Source: Vitellaria paradoxa
Lineage: Eukaryota > Streptophyta > Magnoliopsida > Ericales > Sapotaceae
Length of the DNA: 64,000 nt
Assembly (NCBI GenBank): GCA_019916065.1
Contig: CM034236.1
Location: 58,370,690 to 58,434,689, forward strand
Direction: 5' to 3'
Shown here: in pieces, positions 58,500-64,000 of the stretch
Numbering within the stretch: the first letter of the stretch is position 1
Layout of the letters: every line of letters begins with the position of its first letter
Translations under genes and position numbers: made by a program
Notes under the pieces: model-generated
What the model was told of the DNA's origin: nothing
Database searches by the model: none
The model's input: the letters and a program-made list of their open reading frames with translations, nothing else

Positions 58500-59930
58500 A
58501 AAAATTCAAATTTTGTAAAAACACACAATTAATAAAAACGCAAAATAGTGTTGCGGTTTTTAAAATCCAACAAAAGCGAAAGATATATGCAAAATCATTT
58601 TGCGGTTTCAACGGTATAAATTTGAACAGTTTTGAGTGTATTGGATAGGTGTTTTACTAAAATAAAGTCAAGCTAAACTTAAGATAGAGACAAAACTTTC
58701 TAAAATTTGGAATAAAACGCTGGTATAAAACTTATAACAATGGATAAATTATAAAATAATAAGTATTTAAATTTATAAATTTTTATAAAATAATAAGAAT
58801 AAGCATTTAAATCTATTTAGTGCTAGATTTATAAAGTAATGAATGGATAAAGATTTAAATTTATAAATAGTTGATAAGTATTTTAATTTATAGAGATGAC
58901 TACAAATAAACGCTATTTAAAATAGTGTTTTATAAAAATATTATTTTATTTATGAAAATTTGTAGAAGAACATTATAACAAAAATTCATTTTTCTAATGG
59001 TAAAATTATTTAAAAATTTTTAATTTTTAGGTCCTTTTGTAATAAAATAATACTTTTATATTTCAAATTTTAACTTGTATAAATGAAATAGTATTTTAAA
59101 AGTTTGTAAAAAAATATTGTAACACAAAATGACATTTATAAATTTTAACTCCTTTTGCAATGAAATAATATTTATATATTTTAATTTAAATTTTTATAAA
59201 TAAAATAATATTTTCAAATTATAATATTTATAAAATACTATTTTAAATAGCATTTTTTTATATTTATAAAAGAAGCTATAAATAAAAGAAATTTTAAAAT
59301 TTACGTCATCTAAGATAAAATTATAAACTTCTCTTTAATTATTTATAAAGTTAAATACTTTTTAACTATTTATAAATTTATAAATACTTATCTATATCGA
59401 ATCGTGAACTTTTATAAGTTATAAGCCCTAGATAAATTTGAATATTTATTCTTATTATTTTATAAAAATTTATAAATTTAAATGCTTACCTTTATTATTT
59501 TGTAATTTATAATTTGTACATATGCAAGTTTTGTCCTCCCAAATCTTATTTTAAATAAATTTAAATATTATTTTTATTTTTTATAAAAATTTATAAATAT
59601 AAATACTTTTTCTTATTATTTTATAATTTATCAATTCTCATTATAATTTCAGTTGAAACTACGAAATGATTTTATTTTTATTAAATTTTTCATAACAACT
59701 GTATAATGATATTGGGTGAGTTTGGAGTGAGATAAAGTAAGATAAATTGAAATAAATTAAAAATTCGTAATGCGTGCAGTAAAAGAAAAAAATTGATATG
59801 ATATAAAATTAATAAAAATTTATAAAATTTTTTGAAATTTGTTTATAACCAAGCGGAGCGATCGTGGCTTCAAACCGCAATACCGTTTTGCATTTTTGCT
59901 AACGGTCTGAATTTTTGATAATGTGGGCCA
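58500..59930. repeat. Foldback element ~1.4 kb with nested MITE
   Basis: The left arm (about 58500-58960) and right arm (about 59190-59930) are inverted copies. Outer blocks pair as CGCAAAATAGTGTTGCGGTT and TGCAAAACGGTATTGCGGTT. Inner blocks pair as AAAATCATTTTGCGGTTTCA and AAAATCATTTCGTAGTTTCA, then GATAAATTATAAAATAATAA and GCTATTTAAAATAGT. The right arm is interrupted at about 59712-59860 by a separate element with GGGTGAGTTTGGAGTGAG-type ends. No transposase. Termini are approximate. Confidence 0.7.
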
Positions 59931-60169
59931 ACAATCCTTAGAAAAAAGATAATAAAAAAGTTAGATTCTTCCAACAATTAATATTTCTGGTTTATGTTTT
60001 AAATATGAGTCAGAAACCACTCACATCATTACAAACAAAAATATACCTATATGCAGTTTCGTGGTAGAGAAGCATGTGAAGCAAAGTATGTGCTTGAATC
60101 CAACACTAGCTTGATTCCCTAATCTTCACTTTTTTCCCGATCATCCTATATATCTTGTCTCTTCCTCCC

Positions 60170-60179
60170 TATATAATCT
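60170..60179 (+). promoter_or_regulatory. TATA box of the DUF3339 gene at 60319
   Basis: CTATATAATC lies about 150 bases upstream of the ATG. The leader contains GA and AAG repeats at 60258-60319. Confidence 0.6.
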
Positions 60180-60318
60180 TGAGCTGTAGATGAACTCTCA
60201 ACTTCCTTACTGCATTAATGTCCCAATTCCATTTCCATTCTCCCATAGATTGAGAAACTAGAGAGAGAGAGAGAGAGATAGAGAGAACAAACTAATTAAG
60301 AAGAAGAAGAAGAAGAAG

Positions 60319-60531
60319 ATGTCGGATTGGGGGCCGGTGTTTGTGGCGGTGGTGCTGTTCATACTGCTGACGCCGGGACTACTGATCCAGATACCGGGTC
60401 ATACCCGATACGTGGAGTTTGGCAGCTTCCAAACAAGTGGTGTGTCCATACTGATTCATTCCGCCCTCTACTTTGCTCTCATCTGCATTTTCCTCTTAGC
60501 TGTTGGTGTCCATCTCTATGTTGGTTCATAG
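60319..60531 (+). CDS. DUF3339 family small membrane protein (70 aa), gene 1
   Basis: A single-exon ORF of 70 residues. It begins MSDWGPVFVAVVLFILLTPG, continues LIQIPGHTRYVEFGSF, and ends with a second hydrophobic helix (ALYFALICIFLLAVGVHLYV). The WGPV start, the hydrophobic helix, the PG-L-QIPG loop and a second helix ending in HLY/HVH define the plant DUF3339 family (about 68-70 aa). These are predicted two-helix membrane micro-proteins of unknown function. The usual full length is present. Two paralogues follow on the opposite strand. Confidence 0.93.
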   Translation: MSDWGPVFVAVVLFILLTPGLLIQIPGHTRYVEFGSFQTSGVSILIHSALYFALICIFLLAVGVHLYVGS

Positions 60532-61155
60532 TAACCCACCAATCGATGTCTAAAAACAATCCTTGAATCGTGATAATATCTTCACATTTTGGGGTTTCCG
60601 ATTAGTTCTTCTCACTTTGTTTCAATACATATAAAACAGATATTTTTTAATCATAATTTCTGTAAAATTGCAAACTTGAATACATATAATAAAAGGAGTT
60701 ATTTATTTATTTATTTATTTTTTGGTTGAACACTTTAATTCATGCAGGGCACAAAATCATCGAGGATATGTAATTATTCCAATTTTGTTTTGCACTAATT
60801 GGCCCGGGCAGACAAGTTGCCCATGCTTGTTGATGCTTGAGTACCACCCGTGATTTTTATTTTTTTTAATTATTTTTTTTAAAGAGCAAAAGAACCAAGA
60901 AACTAAAAATAGTGATGCTATTGTGCAGTGGAGCTCCATGTAATATATATATATATATATATATATATGGTTGAAGACAGACACATAGAGAGAGACTTGG
61001 AATAGATTGATCACATATTTCAATGGAAGACAGAAGGTTGTGTTTCCTGGAGCAGGGGAATTAATTAAGAAACGCCAGCAAACCAAATACGCAACCTAAA
61101 AAATTCGGTTCCTCTAATACAAGTTTAGATCCTCCCGCACACACATAACAGTTAT
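60532..61155. other. Intergenic between DUF3339 genes 1 and 2
   Basis: Convergent 3' ends, with a TTTA run near 60700-60720 and (TA)n at 60942-60967. No gene seen. Confidence 0.6.
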
Positions 61156-61362
61156 TTAGGCATAGAGATGAACATTAAGAACAACAAGGAACAAAATAAG
61201 AAGCAAACCGTAGAGAACAGTGTGGAGCAGTACGGAAACAACACTGGTCTTCATGTTTAGGAAATCCACAGGTCGATTCTTTCCAGGCATTTGAAAGATC
61301 AGTCCTGGTGATAGAAAAGCGAAGAGTGCCGCCGCTATAATCGGAGCAGCCCAATCGTTCAT
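61156..61362 (-). CDS. DUF3339 family small membrane protein (68 aa), gene 2
   Basis: From the Met at 61362 the protein is MNDWAAPIIAAALFAFLSPG, then LIFQMPGKNRPVDFLNM and a second helix ending LNVHLYA. Length and layout match DUF3339. The frame is open upstream to 61461, but only the MNDW start fits the family, and an AG acceptor-like site precedes it (61366). Conserved residues W, the PG pair and PGKNR are present. It is the most diverged of the three here: Ala-Ala-Pro replaces Gly-Pro-Val after the Trp. Confidence 0.9.
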   Translation of the reverse strand: MNDWAAPIIAAALFAFLSPGLIFQMPGKNRPVDFLNMKTSVVSVLLHTVLYGLLLILFLVVLNVHLYA

Positions 61363-63181
61363 TCTTCTAGCCTTACCAATATGGTCTTTAGGCTTGAGAA
61401 ATTCCCCTGGCAACAGGGGAAGAGGAACGAAAAAAACAGTATATGTGGAAAGAAAAAGCACGCAGGAGGCCTTCGAGGATGAGAATCACCCCACTTTTTC
61501 TCTCGTTTCTCTGTTTTTGATTGGGTTGTCCGGTAAGGCAAAGCATCATTTTTCCATACATGTCAGTGGGCCTACAAGCGGTATGGGGTAGTTGCTTTGC
61601 ATTTTTACTAATCAGTTAATTTTGCAGCACCATGTGGATGTATGGTGGCTTTTGAGGTTGATTGATTGGTACTATATTGTGGTAACTTTATTTTTTTGCG
61701 TGGGTCACTTGCTAAAGGGCACATTGATGTGCTTGCTGCTACCGAAATTGCATGGTTTTTAATCCCTAGAGATTTGGTAATCTCAAAAGGATTACTCGAA
61801 AGATCTACCATGTACCTGAAAGAAGCTGTTTGTTGTCAGTTTCTAGCAGTTTGGATGGACAAAGAGTAATGTGAATTTTGAAGACACCACACACTTGATC
61901 TACAAACCCTTTCATAATATTGGTATTTAGCGTTCAACTTGGATCTACCAGTTTAAGAGAATGAAAAATTAGGATAAAAGTAAGACCAATTGGCTTCTCT
62001 TCTTCATTTTAGGTCCTCGGCACATTTTTAAATTAATTATTTATCTCAAAAAATGATATACCTAATTTTATATGAGTTTGTTCCCTGACTCTTTTCATAA
62101 CTATTGAAGGCTTACTTATTCTTTCGGAAATCAAATTATATTTGAATAAAATTTGTATTGTTTAAATTGATGTTAAATAATTAAGTTAAAATTAAAAGGT
62201 TGAGATTGTTGTCTTATCAAGACTACCGAAGGTTTACCTAAAACTTAAATTATGTTTGAACAAAATTTGTAGTGTTTAAATTTATGTTGAATAATTAAGT
62301 TAAAAATGAAAGGTTGGGATTGTTGCTCCACTGGCTGCCGATAATGCTGCTAATTTCGCCATACCTGTGGGTCAAAATTTGGGTTAAATTTGGCACAAAT
62401 TCAATTCAAATCAGATCTAAAAACTACATTCCACGAATCCAACTCGCGGATTTAGATTTGTTAAATCTTAATGACTAATAGATCTGAAATTAAATTGATC
62501 TACCACACTTATTATTTTTAAAAATAAAAAACATTTAATAAATGAAAAGATAATTAAAAAATTATTACTCAAAACGGATCAAATTTGATATATGAATTAA
62601 ATTTAAATCTTACAAGATTAATCTAACTATTTTTGAATTTGGATTGCATATATTATTATTAAATCCTAATCAAATCTGAGTCTTAAAAATTCAAACCCTG
62701 CGCATTGACTGGCCTACATGCCAGGAATTAGAAGCCTTGTGCTCAAAACTCCATAGATAAACGCCTGGACAGCGGTAATTAACCAAAGGAAAGAGCCTAC
62801 ATTTCAAAAGATCTCTTACATTTTGTGAACCTCTGCATGGGTAAACACTACAAAATTTTATAAATTTTTATAAATATAAATTACGAGATAATAAATTAAA
62901 ATTTTTTATTCATTTTTTTAAATTTTTATAAATACAAATTACGAGATAATAAATTAAAATTTCTCACCCACCACATAAAATACGAAAAATTAATTTTTAT
63001 AATTTTATATAACTTTAAATACATTAATTTAGTGTAATTTTATAAAATTTATAAATTTTCTATGAAATAAAAAATAAATAATTTTTAATATTTTTAATAT
63101 TTTTCCACGATTTCCAAAATTCTAGCCGAAGTATATGTTACATTTGAAACATGTGCATTACGTTTGATGGATCTGGGCTAC

Positions 63182-63191
63182 GCGCGCGCGC

Positions 63192-63219
<28 letters not shown>
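63182..63219. repeat. (CG)n(GA)n microsatellite
   Basis: A CG run followed by a GA run just downstream of DUF3339 gene 3, probably in its 3' UTR. Confidence 0.9.
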
Positions 63220-63225
<6 letters not shown>

Positions 63226-63257
63226 ACCAAAAGAAAAGGGAATTAAACCCAAAATAC

Positions 63258-63291
63258 ACGTCTGATCTGATCTGATCTGATCTGATCTGAA
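63258..63291. repeat. (TCTGA)n pentanucleotide repeat
   Basis: Six to seven tandem TCTGA units, downstream of DUF3339 gene 3 on the minus strand. Confidence 0.9.
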
Positions 63292-63338
63292 ATGGGTGAA
63301 AATAAGCATGAAATCGGAGAGAAAGAAGGGAAGACCCG

Positions 63339-63551
63339 TCAACCGGTGTTGATATGGACATGGACGGCGGCAAGGATAGGGATCGCGTAGATGGCGAAGA
63401 AGAGTAGAGTGTGTACGGCGATGGCCTTGCCGTTAGTCTTCATGCTCCCAAACTCTAGCTGTCGGTTGTTTCCCGGTATCTGGAACAGCAGTCCCGGCGA
63501 CAACAGCACGAACAACACCACCTCGATTAGTACCGGCCCCCAGACCGCCAT
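63339..63551 (-). CDS. DUF3339 family small membrane protein (70 aa), gene 3
   Basis: From the Met at 63551: MAVWGPVLIEVVLFVLLSPG, then LLFQIPGNNRQLEFGSMKTN and a second helix ending AAVHVHINTG. It matches the family in length, in the WGPV start and in the QIPGNNR loop. The frame is open to 63614, but the MAVWGP start fits the family. A GA-rich stretch near 63681 lies upstream on the minus strand. GC content is higher than in the other two copies. Function unknown. Confidence 0.94.
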   Translation of the reverse strand: MAVWGPVLIEVVLFVLLSPGLLFQIPGNNRQLEFGSMKTNGKAIAVHTLLFFAIYAIPILAAVHVHINTG

Positions 63552-64000
63552 TGCTGACTCTCGGAGAGAAAGCACAAAGGAGCAGAAACACACACACAAA
63601 AAAAGTAGTTCCAATGGAAAAAAAAAAAGGGAAAATAATGTGGAGTTGTGGAATGTGGATGGAAGAGACCAGAAAGATAGAGAGAGAGAGCGGCCTTAAA
63701 AACAGTGCAAACCCTCACTTCCTCGCGCAGTCGTGTTCCGATTTTTTTACTTTTTTTGGGTAAATACATTAATTACTTTTAAAGTTTGATGAAAATATGT
63801 ATTATTACTTTTAAAATTATATTTATTGTCTTATTTTTAAAATTTCGCACAACATGGACAGCTGAATTCAAAAGTTCCATACAAGAATTATTGACTATTT
63901 GATCGGAATAGATTAAACATTTTATCGTTAAAAATTACACTAATGCCCGTTTGGCATCATAAACTACCTCTATAAATTTTTATAAATCTCTAATAATCCT
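63552..64000. other. Upstream of DUF3339 gene 3 and window end
   Basis: 5' flank of gene 3, with a GA-rich stretch near 63681. From about 63948 (CCCGTTTGGCATCATAAA ... TATAAATCTCTAATAA) the sequence matches the phrase at 27188-27240 (CATTTGGCATAAAATAAATC ... ATAAATCTCTAACAA). It is probably a MITE cut by the window edge. Confidence 0.5.

Larger units (their letters stand above)
61363..63338. other. Intergenic between DUF3339 genes 2 and 3
   Basis: Upstream region of gene 2, AT-rich sequence and a two-copy 66-bp repeat (AAATTACGAGATAATAAATT at about 62879 and 62936). Paired AGGTTGAGATTGTTG / AGGTTGGGATTGTTG phrases lie near 62196 and 62310. Microsatellites lie at 63182-63219 and 63258-63291. 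The ORF at 61666-61869 is not recognisable. Confidence 0.55.

Noticed and set aside
61666..61869. Plus ORF of 67 aa
   Set aside because: No motif or family resemblance, and no supporting promoter.

Overview
This is a window of plant nuclear DNA, most likely from a eudicot. It is AT-rich, its genes have canonical GT-AG introns, and the gene space is interrupted by plant-type transposons. The families present (class III peroxidase, NFD4-like nodulin/MFS transporters, DUF3339 micro-proteins, Sec61 gamma with the plant sequence, a UGA-anticodon tRNA-Ser) fit an angiosperm. I cannot name the species from sequence alone.

Layout. 1-6830: the 3' half of a decayed Ty3/gypsy element of the Tat type. 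It has the integrase end of pol, a tandem-repeat 3' spacer, a spliced antisense gene of four exons with three nonsense codons, a polypurine tract and the 3' LTR. 6831-9068: unassigned repetitive DNA with 135-bp tandem repeats, a promoter-like stretch and a perfect 34-bp inverted repeat. 9532-9858: one small plant protein gene. 9859-16846: non-coding DNA with a Mutator-like MITE and a dead LINE end. 16847-17192: SEC61 gamma (minus). 19154-26313: a four-exon C2H2 zinc-finger gene like ZNF511 (minus), whose large introns hold LINE debris and an unidentified coding-like fragment. 31484-34075: a class III peroxidase (plus). 35117-52633: a tandem array of three NFD4-like genes on the minus strand. 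Copies 1 and 2 are intact and copy 3 is a pseudogene; SINEs and a non-autonomous LTR element lie between copies 1 and 2. 54849-54930: tRNA-Ser(UGA), beside a 0.7-kb near-palindrome. 55-60 kb: MITEs, a SINE and a 1.4-kb foldback element. 60319-63551: three DUF3339 genes, one plus and two minus.

Functionally these are unlinked housekeeping and family genes, not a pathway or operon. The two local relationships that matter are the tandem NFD4 array, with divergence and decay of copy 3, and the DUF3339 cluster. The exon models for SEC61G, ZNF511, the peroxidase, both NFD4 genes and the antisense retroelement gene were built by hand from splice sites, and all close in phase. I found no evidence for a wholly new biological system. 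The most unusual items are the spliced antisense gene inside the retroelement, the 34-bp inverted repeat with a nested hairpin, the two large foldbacks, and a duplicated splice acceptor in NFD4 copy 1.
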